Part shown: piece after piece, positions 17,742 through 25,495 of the stretch
Layout of the letters: each line of letters opens with the position of its first letter
Position numbering within the stretch: the stretch's first letter is position 1
NCBI RefSeq assembly: GCF_014697615.1
Contig: NZ_JACJSD010000030.1
Location: 20,521-84,520 of the forward strand
Length of the DNA: 64,000 nt
Origin: Nostoc sp. FACHB-280
GTDB taxonomy: Bacteria; Cyanobacteriota; Cyanobacteriia; Cyanobacteriales; Nostocaceae
Reading direction: 5' to 3'
Program-made: the position numbers and the translations under genes
The notes under the pieces: generated by a model
Seen by the model: the letters and a program-made list of their open reading frames with translations, nothing else
Told to the model about the DNA's origin: nothing
Database searches by the model: none

Positions 17742-19307
17742 CTAAGCGGGAATGTTTTCAAAGCGATACGCTTGAAATCTTTTATCCAACAAACCTGACT
17801 GCACGATACCGTCCCCACGTCCCTGAAGTGCGGTGACAGATTCTCCCCGGCGCATTAAAATCATGCGTCCACTGGTGGCATCGACACAACGGAACGCGAT
17901 TCGACAAGGCAAGTTATCACGTAAGTCTGGGGGCAACCCTTGGGGGTCTTGCTGTCCTCGCTTCGCTCCACGTTGCAAGCCAACTACTACATGAATTTTC
18001 AGTCCCCTTCCACGACGGCCGACTTCACATAATTGAGCATCGTAGGCTTTTCGCTGACCATCATCCAACGGGACAGTACCTTTGTACTCATCGATGAATA
18101 ATATCCAAGGCTGTTGCTCGGCTAACTCAGCTTTGGTCATTGAGTTTCGGCGATCGCACTCTTGGAAGTACTCACCCACAAACTCATAAGTGCGCCCCAT
18201 ATCATTCATAGTGATGCTGTCGAATCGTTCAGCAAAGTCTTCGTAGTCTGAAACTTTCCCGCCACACACATCCACCCGCGCACCTTGCATGAGTAAGCAA
18301 TATGCAGCTGCTCGAAAGAAGTTGGACTTACCAGATCCCGTCGTGCCAACTACGAGTAATTGGGGTGTGTCCTCACTAGACAGGTCGATCACTACTTCCC
18401 CGTCTAACGACTGTCCTAGCACAATCAGGCGCTCACTTTGTTGCCAGTGTCTTGTCGGAAAATCATAGTAAGTGCGGTCTTCTGGACGCAAAGGAACTTC
18501 GACGGCAATTTGTTCTGGTGCATAAATATAGCAGGGGAAATCGCTACTACCTATCCCCAGTGCAAGTTTAGCTGCGGCCTTGAATTTAGGTAAAGAATTG
18601 AAATCCTCCGTTTTCATGGCGAAAATTAATCTTTCGTAGCTAGGCGCTCTGTCAACTCTCAAGCATTTAGTTTGAAAACCAACAACACCCGCCGCTTTCT
18701 CCAGCCCTTCTATCTTTGATGACTGTGGTAATTCTGCTTCTACTTCTGGCGCAATCTCAACAACATTAGAACTATGTACAGCCGCCCTGACTTGTTGTGC
18801 CTGCAAGGCCAATTGTCGCTGATGAATTTCTGCCTGTAACCTCGCTTGTTCCAATTGCATTTCTGCTTCAGAGGTAGCGAGTAGTACATTGCCCAAAGAC
18901 TCACCATTCTGAATCATTCCTAGAGCCATGCGGTTTACAGCCCCATTCTGTCCAGTTAATGACAGTACCTCAGAAAATAAAGGTGCTGTTTGTTGCAGAA
19001 GACTGAGTTGCCGTTCGGTTTCTTTATCAGATTCTTCATATTGCCGTTTGCGTTCTGCCGCCGAGGACAGATATTGCAATTGCTCTGATGCTTGAGTTTC
19101 TTTTAGGGCCACGAGCATGTCTTCGGCGCGTTCTTTATCAATATATATCTTCTCTAGCTTTCGTAGCTCGATACCGGCGTAACTGGAGAACGCGATCGCT
19201 GCCAGATTCGCCGGAATAAAAAACTTCACATCCCTGGGATTCGCTGTCAAGGCGCATACCAGGGCAACTAGTCCACCACCGCCAATTTTTACCCAGCGAA
19301 ATAACAT
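17742..19307 (-). CDS. Membrane-anchored FtsK/TraB-type DNA translocase ATPase
   Basis: 521 aa. Two hydrophobic segments (~8-22 and 28-46) are followed by a long coiled coil (~48-178) and a RecA-like motor. Walker A is GTTGSGKS at 321-328 and Walker B is WILFIDE at 401-407. The end reads LPCRIAFRCVDATSGRMIL... GRGDG, as in FtsK/SpoIIIE/TraB translocases that pump double-stranded DNA through a membrane. It is far shorter than cell-division FtsK and lacks the C-terminal gamma winged helix. No relaxase or type IV secretion gene is visible in the window, so a plasmid-transfer or segregation motor is more likely than division FtsK. Confidence 0.85.
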   Translation of the reverse strand: MLFRWVKIGGGGLVALVCALTANPRDVKFFIPANLAAIAFSSYAGIELRKLEKIYIDKERAEDMLVALKETQASEQLQYLSSAAERKRQYEESDKETERQLSLLQQTAPLFSEVLSLTGQNGAVNRMALGMIQNGESLGNVLLATSEAEMQLEQARLQAEIHQRQLALQAQQVRAAVHSSNVVEIAPEVEAELPQSSKIEGLEKAAGVVGFQTKCLRVDRAPSYERLIFAMKTEDFNSLPKFKAAAKLALGIGSSDFPCYIYAPEQIAVEVPLRPEDRTYYDFPTRHWQQSERLIVLGQSLDGEVVIDLSSEDTPQLLVVGTTGSGKSNFFRAAAYCLLMQGARVDVCGGKVSDYEDFAERFDSITMNDMGRTYEFVGEYFQECDRRNSMTKAELAEQQPWILFIDEYKGTVPLDDGQRKAYDAQLCEVGRRGRGLKIHVVVGLQRGAKRGQQDPQGLPPDLRDNLPCRIAFRCVDATSGRMILMRRGESVTALQGRGDGIVQSGLLDKRFQAYRFENIPA

Positions 19308-19504
19308 TTACACCACCCAAAGGCTAACCCTATAGCCACTACCTGCAACAATTTTGAATCGCTAGTTTTACCTTGCAAATAAGTAATGACTGCTGCTACC
19401 CCAATCACTAAAAATGACCAGGGCAACAAACTAATTAACTGCGCGATCGCACTAGCAATAATGAATCCACATATCCAAGTCAATAACTTACAAACTTCTG
19501 ACAT
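19289..19504 (-). CDS. Small two-helix membrane protein
   Basis: 71 aa, almost wholly hydrophobic, with two likely transmembrane helices (LLTWICGFIIASAIAQLISLL and SFLVIGVAAVITYL) and a third weak one. It overlaps the translocase start by 19 bp, so it is co-translated. Its role is unknown; it resembles the small Spd-like membrane proteins encoded beside conjugative translocases only in size and position. Confidence 0.7.
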   Translation of the reverse strand: MSEVCKLLTWICGFIIASAIAQLISLLPWSFLVIGVAAVITYLQGKTSDSKLLQVVAIGLAFGWCKCYFAG

Positions 19505-19530
19505 TTCACTGCCCCCCTGCCTAACTCTGC

Positions 19531-20205
19531 CTAACTAACGCTTCTGATTCGTTGGGTAACACCTGGAGTCCCAGAATACCGAGCGTTTCTTAATTCCTGG
19601 AACCGAGCTACCAAGTTGCTGGATTGTTCTTCGTAAGGAGTTGGTTCTTTCTTTGTTGTTTCTTCTGTCAACTTCTGCAATTTCTTGTTTTTGCCTTCCG
19701 AGTATTGAGAAGAAATCTTACCCAAACTGATTTTTAAATCATCCTGAACACCTGTAACGCCACTACGAGCATTACCAACTATCTGTCTAAATTTGGATTC
19801 TAAATTAGCTAATGACATAGACAAGTTTTTTTCTAATTCAGCTATTTGAACCCTGGATTCAGCTACATTTTCGCTAACTTCTGCTTGCTTTTCCCGAACT
19901 TTATGTAGAGCCTTGAGGTAGCGACTAAGAGCAGATGAATATTCTGTCCAGTTTTTGACCTGGAATTCAGCCCCTTTAGCCTTATCTAACATAGAGGCTA
20001 CATTTTCCTCTGTTAGATCACCAAAGACTGTGATATCTATTGGTAGCATGTCAGCTATTCGCTGCGCGTTTTCCCAGACAGCTGACTCAAGCCCAAAATG
20101 TCCGTCTGGGAATACGATGGCTTTACCAATATCACCGCCTAAATCGGAAAGAACTAATCCTCCAGATTCTTTCGGCGCTTCCGCTTTGTTTGTGTTTTTT
20201 ACCAT
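19531..20205 (-). CDS. Coiled-coil protein of the translocase operon
   Basis: 224 aa. The N-terminal ~90 residues look globular (GGDIGKAIVFPDGHFGLESAVWENAQRIADMLPIDITVFGDL). Residues ~90-190 are a long coiled coil (KALHKVREKQAEVSENVAESRVQIAELEKN). The C-terminus is basic. No family recognised. The gene lies 26 bp upstream of the small membrane protein gene. Confidence 0.7.
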   Translation of the reverse strand: MVKNTNKAEAPKESGGLVLSDLGGDIGKAIVFPDGHFGLESAVWENAQRIADMLPIDITVFGDLTEENVASMLDKAKGAEFQVKNWTEYSSALSRYLKALHKVREKQAEVSENVAESRVQIAELEKNLSMSLANLESKFRQIVGNARSGVTGVQDDLKISLGKISSQYSEGKNKKLQKLTEETTKKEPTPYEEQSSNLVARFQELRNARYSGTPGVTQRIRSVS

Positions 20206-20243
20206 TGTCTAACTCCTAATTAATTGCAAATTGCGAATTGCTA

Positions 20244-20681
20244 TCATCTGACATTAACCAATGAATTGCAGGGTTGATATTCCACAAACACATCATCCTC
20301 AAATTGTTGCCATTCGCCATCTATGGGGCGAAAATATCGCATTTGCTCAGTCGGTATTTGTTCAGGTAATGCCAGAGAATTATCACCTACTCTAATTTCC
20401 AAATTAATATCAGGAAATTTGAAAACGTTATTTTTTTTGATTACCCTGACTTTCTCTGTGTCAATGCCTAATTTCATTCCTAGATGAAGTACGATTCCCT
20501 GCTTCTTATATCTCTGCCAATAGTAAGACCATTCATTTTTATCCAGGAAATTGACATTATTTTTGGGAACACCATTTTCAAATAAAAGGGCTAATATCCC
20601 CAAATCAGGATAATGAATTTTGGCTATTCCTGTGTTGTGTTCATCGCTCCAATAAGCTCTATGAAAATCTGCTATTTGCAA
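20244..20681 (-). CDS. Hypothetical protein in the translocase operon
   Basis: 145 aa, mixed alpha/beta, rich in aromatic residues (DFHRAYWSDEHNTGIAKIHYPDLGILALLFENG). No family recognised. It overlaps the upstream gene by 10 bp and is followed at 38 bp by the coiled-coil gene. Confidence 0.7.
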   Translation of the reverse strand: MQIADFHRAYWSDEHNTGIAKIHYPDLGILALLFENGVPKNNVNFLDKNEWSYYWQRYKKQGIVLHLGMKLGIDTEKVRVIKKNNVFKFPDINLEIRVGDNSLALPEQIPTEQMRYFRPIDGEWQQFEDDVFVEYQPCNSLVNVR

Positions 20682-21142
20682 AATTTTACCTCCAATTTTT
20701 TAATTAACATTTTGGCGACGGACTGCCACACCAAAGACCATGCTCTTTGATTTTTCAGTCGGAATTGAACCGCCGCAATATCAGCTTGTGAGGGAATAAC
20801 ATTGCCATAGACTTCTAGGTTGTTAATCGCTTTTTGAAAACTAATAACCTCATCTTCTGCTGGTGGCAAGTCGGGCGCGACGGCAGTTGCTAGTCGCCCC
20901 ATTACCCCACTGAGTGTTGCCGATTCTGTTTTAATCCTCTGCAACTCCTCAGACATCACCTCAATGGCTGCTAAATTTGATTGCGCGATCGCTTGCTGGA
21001 AGTCATAGAGTTGGGCTTCGATTTGGCGTTGCACTTCCTCACTGATCAGTTCAGTAATTTCAGCAAACCCCTGTCCCTTACGGACGGAATCAATAAATTC
21101 CTGCACCTCATGCGATACTGGCGGTGTACTCGAATTTCCCAT
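20672..21142 (-). CDS. Coiled-coil protein of the translocase operon
   Basis: 156 aa. The long helical centre (EEVQRQIEAQLYDFQQAIAQ... VMSEELQRIKTE) predicts a coiled coil. The basic C-terminus (VWQSVAKMLIKKLEVKFCK) is amphipathic and might touch DNA or membrane. It overlaps both neighbours (35 bp upstream, 10 bp downstream), so it is tightly coupled. Not recognised. Confidence 0.7.
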   Translation of the reverse strand: MGNSSTPPVSHEVQEFIDSVRKGQGFAEITELISEEVQRQIEAQLYDFQQAIAQSNLAAIEVMSEELQRIKTESATLSGVMGRLATAVAPDLPPAEDEVISFQKAINNLEVYGNVIPSQADIAAVQFRLKNQRAWSLVWQSVAKMLIKKLEVKFCK

Positions 21143-21632
21143 CTTCTAAATCTCTCCACTCGATTTTTACGCCTACATGAGATGCAAACCCTTCTACAGT
21201 TTTCTTCATTGTCTCAAAAGGCAAATAATCACAACTGTCAATCAATTGATCCAGTTCCAACTCAATAAACTGCTTTTGTGTTGCCGCTAATTGTTCGCGT
21301 TTTCTTTGGGCTATTTCTTCTCTGGCTGATTGCTTTCCTTTTTCTCTGGCTTGCTCTAAAGCTTCTAATCTGGCAATTTCTAATGCTTTGGTTAGTTTTT
21401 CTTCTTCTGTTACTTGTTGGGCAATCTGTTTTTGCTCCCGGACTAATCGCTCCAAAATCGCTAGTCTCAAGTCTTCGTCGAAGGCTATCTCTAGCTTTTC
21501 AACAACTAGCGCAAATGCACTTGGAGCCTGAGTAATTTCTGGCTTTCTGCTCTTGACCATGCTCCTGGACTGGGGCTGAATAGTCGTCGCCGCCTCTGTT
21601 AAGGGTACTGTTAATTCACCTTTCCGTGCCAT
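21108..21632 (-). CDS. Basic coiled-coil protein of the translocase operon
   Basis: 174 aa. Disordered N-terminus (~1-38), a heptad-rich helix from ~45 to 125 (LERLVREQKQIAQQVTEEEKLTKALEIARLEALEQ), and a small C-terminal alpha/beta domain (CDYLPFETMKKTVEGFASHVGVKIEWRDLEDGKFEY). GGAG precedes the start. Unknown function. The next gene overlaps by 35 bp. Confidence 0.7.
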   Translation of the reverse strand: MARKGELTVPLTEAATTIQPQSRSMVKSRKPEITQAPSAFALVVEKLEIAFDEDLRLAILERLVREQKQIAQQVTEEEKLTKALEIARLEALEQAREKGKQSAREEIAQRKREQLAATQKQFIELELDQLIDSCDYLPFETMKKTVEGFASHVGVKIEWRDLEDGKFEYTASIA

Positions 21633-21646
21633 CTATATCTCCTGCA

Positions 21647-21733
21647 TTAACAATAGTGACAATATTCTCCGCCCATCACAAAATTAATCGTGAAGGCTAA
21701 AACGTTGTTGAATTTATCGAATAGTCGGATCAT
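21647..21733 (-). CDS. Possible 28-aa micro-protein
   Basis: MIRLFDKFNNVLAFTINFVM, then GGEYCHYC and stop. It has a strong AAGGAG 7 nt before the ATG and lies 14 bp before the next gene. Its ATG overlaps the stop codon (ATGA) of the upstream gene once the IS at 21756-23315 is removed, which suggests an original operon member. It has an amphipathic or hydrophobic core and a Cys-x2-Cys end. Too short to call firmly. Confidence 0.4.
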   Translation of the reverse strand: MIRLFDKFNNVLAFTINFVMGGEYCHYC

Positions 21734-21755
21734 GCAATTCTCCTTTTTTGTGATG

Positions 21756-23315
21756 GTGAACTACCTACACCGACCCGAAGGGCGGTGTAGGCTTCTGGCA
21801 TATTTTTAATGTTTCCAGAACTTCCTTCGAGGTACTATTAGTAGTAGATTGAGTTACTACGAGATTCCCTCTACGGCGTTTTATTGTTGGGAACAGTCCC
21901 AGCCCAACACGCTTTATGTTGATTCCGGCGTTAATATCGCGGTCAACAATCAGCAATTCATATTCATCCCAATACTCGCGGATGTTGCAATCGGTGAATA
22001 TGAATTGATCACGATACGCGAGTAATTGAGATGTATATGCAGGTTTTACTGCCATCGTCCTAGCCCCAGCTTTTCCAGCTATGTATTCTAGGATTATGAA
22101 AAATTGTCCAAATGCAGCGTCATTCCAAGATTTATTTAACCCTGACTTAGCTGACTGACCATTAGGAAGATAACTACCATCCTCATCTTGCTTTGCTTTA
22201 TTCCTTTTAGATAAAGCTTTTAGATTTAAATCTTCGTGTACAAAAACTTTCTTACCAGTCCTGACAAGAGAATGAGCAGTTTTAAAAGCGTGGTCTTTTC
22301 TCGCCCTGGCTACACGCTGATGTTCCCGTGCTTCTCGTTTTGCTAGTTTACGTCTTGCTCTACTGCCTTTGTTTTTAGCAGATTTACGACGCGACACTTT
22401 AGCTAGTAGTTTTTCTAATTTTCTGAATGATTTCAGTGCAGGTAGTTTGGTATTTTCGCTAGTAGCCAGGTAATCATCTTCATGAAGTACCGCATCTAGT
22501 CCAATCGTATTTTCCCATGTCGGTACTATTTCATCAGGTGTAAATTCTGGTACGTTTGGATCTTCCAAGCAAATAGTTAAATACCATCCATCCGACTTTA
22601 AAGTTAGTAGCGCATTTTTGAGCGTAAACCCTTCAGGTAGTGGTCGGTGTAGTCGTATTTTTATCCACCCTTTGAGTTTAGAGAAAGATACAAATAACCA
22701 ATTTTTCTCTACTTGCTCTATAGTTATAGCTTGTCCGTCTATCCTCATAGTGCGGTAACGAGCAGCATTTTTAAATCGTGGTTTGCCACTACGATTGCCG
22801 TTGCTATCACCTTTGATAAAACGACCAAATGCTAAATCTACACGTTTGCAAACATCCTGTAATGTTTGGGATGGTACGTGAGAGAAATCTAGTAGTTCTC
22901 CAGAATGAAAAACTTTTATCAAATCTTCTTTGATAGAAGGTAATTGCTTTTTCTGAGAGTAATAACTGGGATTATCTCGCAGTTGAGGCAATGGGCAAAT
23001 TAACGGACAAGCATTGATATTATTGCGGTTGTTCTCCCACCAATCAAACCTATCACCCAGTTGCTTGTTGTACCAGTATTGGCATATTCGCAACCAATAA
23101 TTAAGTTCTAGCTTTTGATTGGTATTTGGATAGACTCGATACTGATAGTTAAGCAACAAAGCAACTCACCTCCTGTTTTTAATCACTGTTGTTATTTCAG
23201 AGCAATATATTCAATCCTACGGATTGATTTGGTTGTCGGTCTTTTAGTCATCGTCCAAAAATTCATCCCACACCGCCCTTCGGGTCGGATGCGAGGCTTC
23301 TCTTTGTTTTAGCTA
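21756..23315 (-). mobile_element. tnpB-only IS605-family element (1560 bp)
   Basis: In gene direction it runs from TAGCTAAAAC + AGAAGCCTC (left end, 23315) to AGAAGCCTACACCG...CGGTGTAGG + GTAGTTCAC (right end, 21756). The left and right hairpins carry the same 18-nt sequence in opposite orientation (21771-21788 and 23271-23288). No tnpA is present. Removing exactly this interval restores the frame of the interrupted upstream gene (766 + 26 bp, divisible by three), which supports both boundaries. Confidence 0.82.
21765..23159 (-). CDS. tnpB: Long TnpB-like protein lacking the zinc finger
   Basis: 464 aa. OrfB-type N-terminus (LLNYQYRVYPNTNQKLELNYWLRICQ), RuvC-I NTIGLDAVLHEDDYLATS (Asp present, the usual Gly lost), RuvC-II VFVHEDLNLKALS and RuvC-III IVDRDINAGINIKRVG. 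Between II and III the CxxC/CxxC zinc finger is replaced by an acidic stretch with one Cys (FIFTDCNIREYWDEYE). The catalytic acids remain, so nuclease activity is possible. The stop lies inside the right-end hairpin, where a guide RNA is expected. It is longer than the 381-aa TnpB at 14284. Confidence 0.88.
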   Translation of the reverse strand: MLLNYQYRVYPNTNQKLELNYWLRICQYWYNKQLGDRFDWWENNRNNINACPLICPLPQLRDNPSYYSQKKQLPSIKEDLIKVFHSGELLDFSHVPSQTLQDVCKRVDLAFGRFIKGDSNGNRSGKPRFKNAARYRTMRIDGQAITIEQVEKNWLFVSFSKLKGWIKIRLHRPLPEGFTLKNALLTLKSDGWYLTICLEDPNVPEFTPDEIVPTWENTIGLDAVLHEDDYLATSENTKLPALKSFRKLEKLLAKVSRRKSAKNKGSRARRKLAKREAREHQRVARARKDHAFKTAHSLVRTGKKVFVHEDLNLKALSKRNKAKQDEDGSYLPNGQSAKSGLNKSWNDAAFGQFFIILEYIAGKAGARTMAVKPAYTSQLLAYRDQFIFTDCNIREYWDEYELLIVDRDINAGINIKRVGLGLFPTIKRRRGNLVVTQSTTNSTSKEVLETLKICQKPTPPFGSV

Positions 23316-24081
23316 AATTTTTCCATCGTGCTAATTCCGATGGGGAATAGTGTCTGCGCTGGCTAAACTCTCCCCACTTATACAATGTGCGTATCGAGAC
23401 TTTATACCCGTAAGCTGCGAGGTATTTGACTAAATCTCTTCCCTTGCACCCCCTCATCTGCCAAGTCAGCCATATTTTGGCGCTCGAAGCTGTTTCAAAG
23501 CTCATCGCTCTACGTGACCAGTGCCTCATCATCACAAATAATTGAGACTCTGAAGGAAACTTTTGTGTGGGATGGTCATGCCTCCAGCAAGCCATATACG
23601 TTAGCAGTGAAGCTTTTCCTTCTTCTACAAACCTCTCGTACTTGGGAATACCCAGAAATTGTTTCCATGCCGCCCAACAGTTCCGCGAAAGTTCCCGCCC
23701 CATAATTCGGTCACAGCACTTCTTGACTTCAGATAGTGCGATTTTTGGGGGTTCTTGCTTCACTTCATCTGCTACAAACAGTTCACCTGAATTTACTTGC
23801 TCACAGAATTTCTCCAGTACTTCATCAATTTTATATTCGTTACTTTTGTGGAAGTCTCTCAAACTTCTATATGTCACCTTCCGCCCTGGGAAGTGCTTCC
23901 GAAGCCACGCCAAGCATAGCAGCATTTCTGTCTGCTCCTGGGTGTATTTTCTTTTTGCCACAGGCTTCCCTTGCGGGTAATTCGCCCCCGCTAAATGCTC
24001 CCAGTCGTACCATGTGCGATCGCTAATTTCTCGTCCACGGATCTGCTGACAAATTTTTCTCAGAATGGATGATTCGCTCAT
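23263..24081 (-). pseudogene. DNA-binding-like protein with three HTH-type repeats, 3' end cut by an IS
   Basis: The host part (23316-24081) encodes MSESSILRKICQQIRGREI... ELARWKN; the remaining codons to 23263 come from the inserted IS. Three related units are visible: IRGREISDRTWYDWEHLAG, IMGRELSRNCWAAWKQFLG and LAAYGYKVSIRTLYKWGEFS. Each is a helix-turn-helix-like block followed by a helical region. With the IS removed the protein would end SSQKRRIA and its stop would overlap the 28-aa ORF. Only ~8 residues are replaced, so it may still work. An earlier ATG at 24108 overlaps the upstream gene further. Confidence 0.65.
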
Positions 24082-24271
24082 CCATTCTTCTATTACTACT
24101 ACTGGCATGGTTCCAACTCTGCAAAATCAAAGTGACGACCAAAATTGAGAGACTAATTGCGATGATCGCTCCACAAAATTCTAACAAACCTGACGGATTT
24201 CTTTCTTCTATTTCTATAACTTCAACCTCTCCGTCAAGAGATGTTTTTGTGTATTTTTCTTTCCTGTACAT
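24023..24271 (-). CDS. Small single-pass membrane protein, first gene of the operon
   Basis: 82 aa. Charged N-terminus, one transmembrane helix (FCGAIIAISLSILVVTLIL), then a basic hydrophilic tail. It overlaps the next gene by 59 bp. GTGTAAGGG-type repeats begin immediately upstream, so the promoter must lie within or beyond them. Confidence 0.6.
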   Translation of the reverse strand: MYRKEKYTKTSLDGEVEVIEIEERNPSGLLEFCGAIIAISLSILVVTLILQSWNHASSSNRRMDERIIHSEKNLSADPWTRN

Positions 24272-24778
24272 GAGGGTGTAAGGGTGTGGGGGTGTAAGGG
24301 TGTAGGGAAGAAGTTTTTATTTGTTCGCGGACGAAACTTAAAACAGTAAAACTTTTGATCTGTATTTGGTATTGAATTTTAACAGCATCCTCCTATCTAA
24401 TTCTTTCTACTCGCACCCCTACACCCCTACATCCCTACACCCGTATATTTAAACACTGATACTTGGTTGAACAATACTACACTCACCCCTAACTCTGAAA
24501 AAAAGAGTGTCTGATTTCCGGGATTTTAAAGTTGAAAAAGGGACACTTCACTCGCTAACCTTCTGCCGATTCCATGCTGGATAAGCATTTCAGCCGTGTA
24601 GTATTACAGTAACATGAATCTCTATGGATTTAGCAATGAATTTTTCATGCTCTTTATCGAAAGTTCCGCAGAGTGAATGTAGTCTGTCATCAAAGGCAAA
24701 AAGCTTGCAGAGCATTGATTTTATGGTGTGTAGGCTTGTAATCACTCAAAAAGTAAGCAGGGCATTTTTTGAAGAGAT
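24272..24778. repeat. Spacer with inverted GTGTAGGG-type repeats and a 10-bp inverted repeat
   Basis: Two short tandem repeat tracts face each other: GGGTGTAAGGGTGTGGGG-like at 24272-24307 and CACCCCTACACCCCTACATC-like at 24405-24442. Such short tandemly repeated sequences are known from heterocystous cyanobacteria. AATACTACAC (24473) and GTGTAGTATT (24597) form a further inverted pair 113 bp apart. No convincing gene was found here. Confidence 0.6.
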
Positions 24779-25093
24779 TTATCGTAAAGCTGGTTTTAGT
24801 TGTACTGAGTCTCTATGTATTTTTTGCAGCGCATCTAATCGAGCATTTACATTCACTCCATAGCTTTCAAATGTTTGCTCTAACTCTCTTTGGGACATTT
24901 CTTCAAAGTCTGATATAGCATTTCTTCCATGTTTTAGCCCTAGAAATATCTGAAGTTCTAGTATTCGTTTAATTTCCGACCAACCAAATCTTGTTCTCTC
25001 GAATAAGCCCAAGGCTTTCAGGTACTTATTTATCGTGTCCCTCGACTGAATTCTTAACAATTCTCGACACTGTGTTTTGTTCAGATACTCCAT
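24779..25093 (-). CDS. Small HTH-like protein
   Basis: 104 aa. The N-terminus (LNKTQCRELLRIQSRDTINKYLKALGLFERTRFGWSEIKRI) reads as a MerR/excisionase-like winged HTH. The rest is helical (DFEEMSQRELEQTFESYGVNVNARLDALQKIH). Likely a small plasmid regulator. It follows another minus-strand regulator gene after a spacer with a large inverted repeat. Confidence 0.6.
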   Translation of the reverse strand: MEYLNKTQCRELLRIQSRDTINKYLKALGLFERTRFGWSEIKRILELQIFLGLKHGRNAISDFEEMSQRELEQTFESYGVNVNARLDALQKIHRDSVQLKPALR

Positions 25094-25158
25094 TCTTAAA
25101 GTCGAACCGTTGAACTATTTATATAATATAAAACCCGCAGGGGGCGGGCAATAAATTC

Positions 25159-25206
25159 ACTTACACAATGTGCAGTTCTTTTCCTTAAATTGCACATTGT
25201 GTAAGT
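25159..25206. repeat. Perfect 16-bp inverted repeat at the 3' end of a regulator gene
   Basis: ACTTACACAATGTGCA (25159-25174) and its exact complement TGCACATTGTGTAAGT (25191-25206) are separated by 16 nt. The right arm encodes the last residues of the 25185-25412 protein. No T-run follows on either strand. It could be an operator, an RNA structure protecting the transcript, or a recombination or replication site. Confidence 0.75.
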
Positions 25207-25412
25207 TTGACGTATTTATTTCTAACCTGTGGATTGGTATTTAGAAATATATGCAGCCTGTTCAACTCTGTTAATGTCCTTTGGTTAACTCGGCGGTCGC
25301 CATTACTCCACTTGTCAACAGCTGAAGTGGATACTCCCATTAGCTCGGCAAGTGAACGATGATACATAGGATGAAGAGTGAAAAAGTCGTTTAAGCTGGT
25401 GATTTCTGTCAT
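25185..25412 (-). CDS. Cro/XRE-like HTH regulator
   Basis: 75 aa. HTH: HPMYHRSLAELMGVSTSAVDKWSNGDRRVNQRTLTELNRL. Single-domain size typical of plasmid or phage repressors. The upstream leader contains a strong hairpin (25456-25485). Its targets are unknown; the inverted repeat at its own 3' end is a candidate. Confidence 0.75.
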   Translation of the reverse strand: MTEITSLNDFFTLHPMYHRSLAELMGVSTSAVDKWSNGDRRVNQRTLTELNRLHIFLNTNPQVRNKYVKLTQCAI

Positions 25413-25455
25413 AATTGCGCTTGCTCCTGACTACAGGTAGGTTCTGTGTTGGGAG

Positions 25456-25495
25456 AAGCCCTGATGACTGACCTCATCGGGGCTTTTCTTTATTT
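25456..25495 (+). terminator. Strong hairpin with T-rich tail, without an upstream plus-strand gene
   Basis: AAGCCCTGATGA / TCATCGGGGCTT (one G-U pair, 6-nt loop), then TTCTTTATTTT on the plus strand. It has the shape of an intrinsic terminator, yet the region to its left is a minus-strand gene. It may end a small RNA antisense to the 25185-25412 regulator, or act as a leader structure on the minus strand. Confidence 0.55.

Noticed and set aside
24624..24863. 79-aa plus-strand frame
   Set aside because: It overlaps the 3' end of the HTH-like gene in antisense, has no ribosome binding site and an odd Cys/Ser composition.
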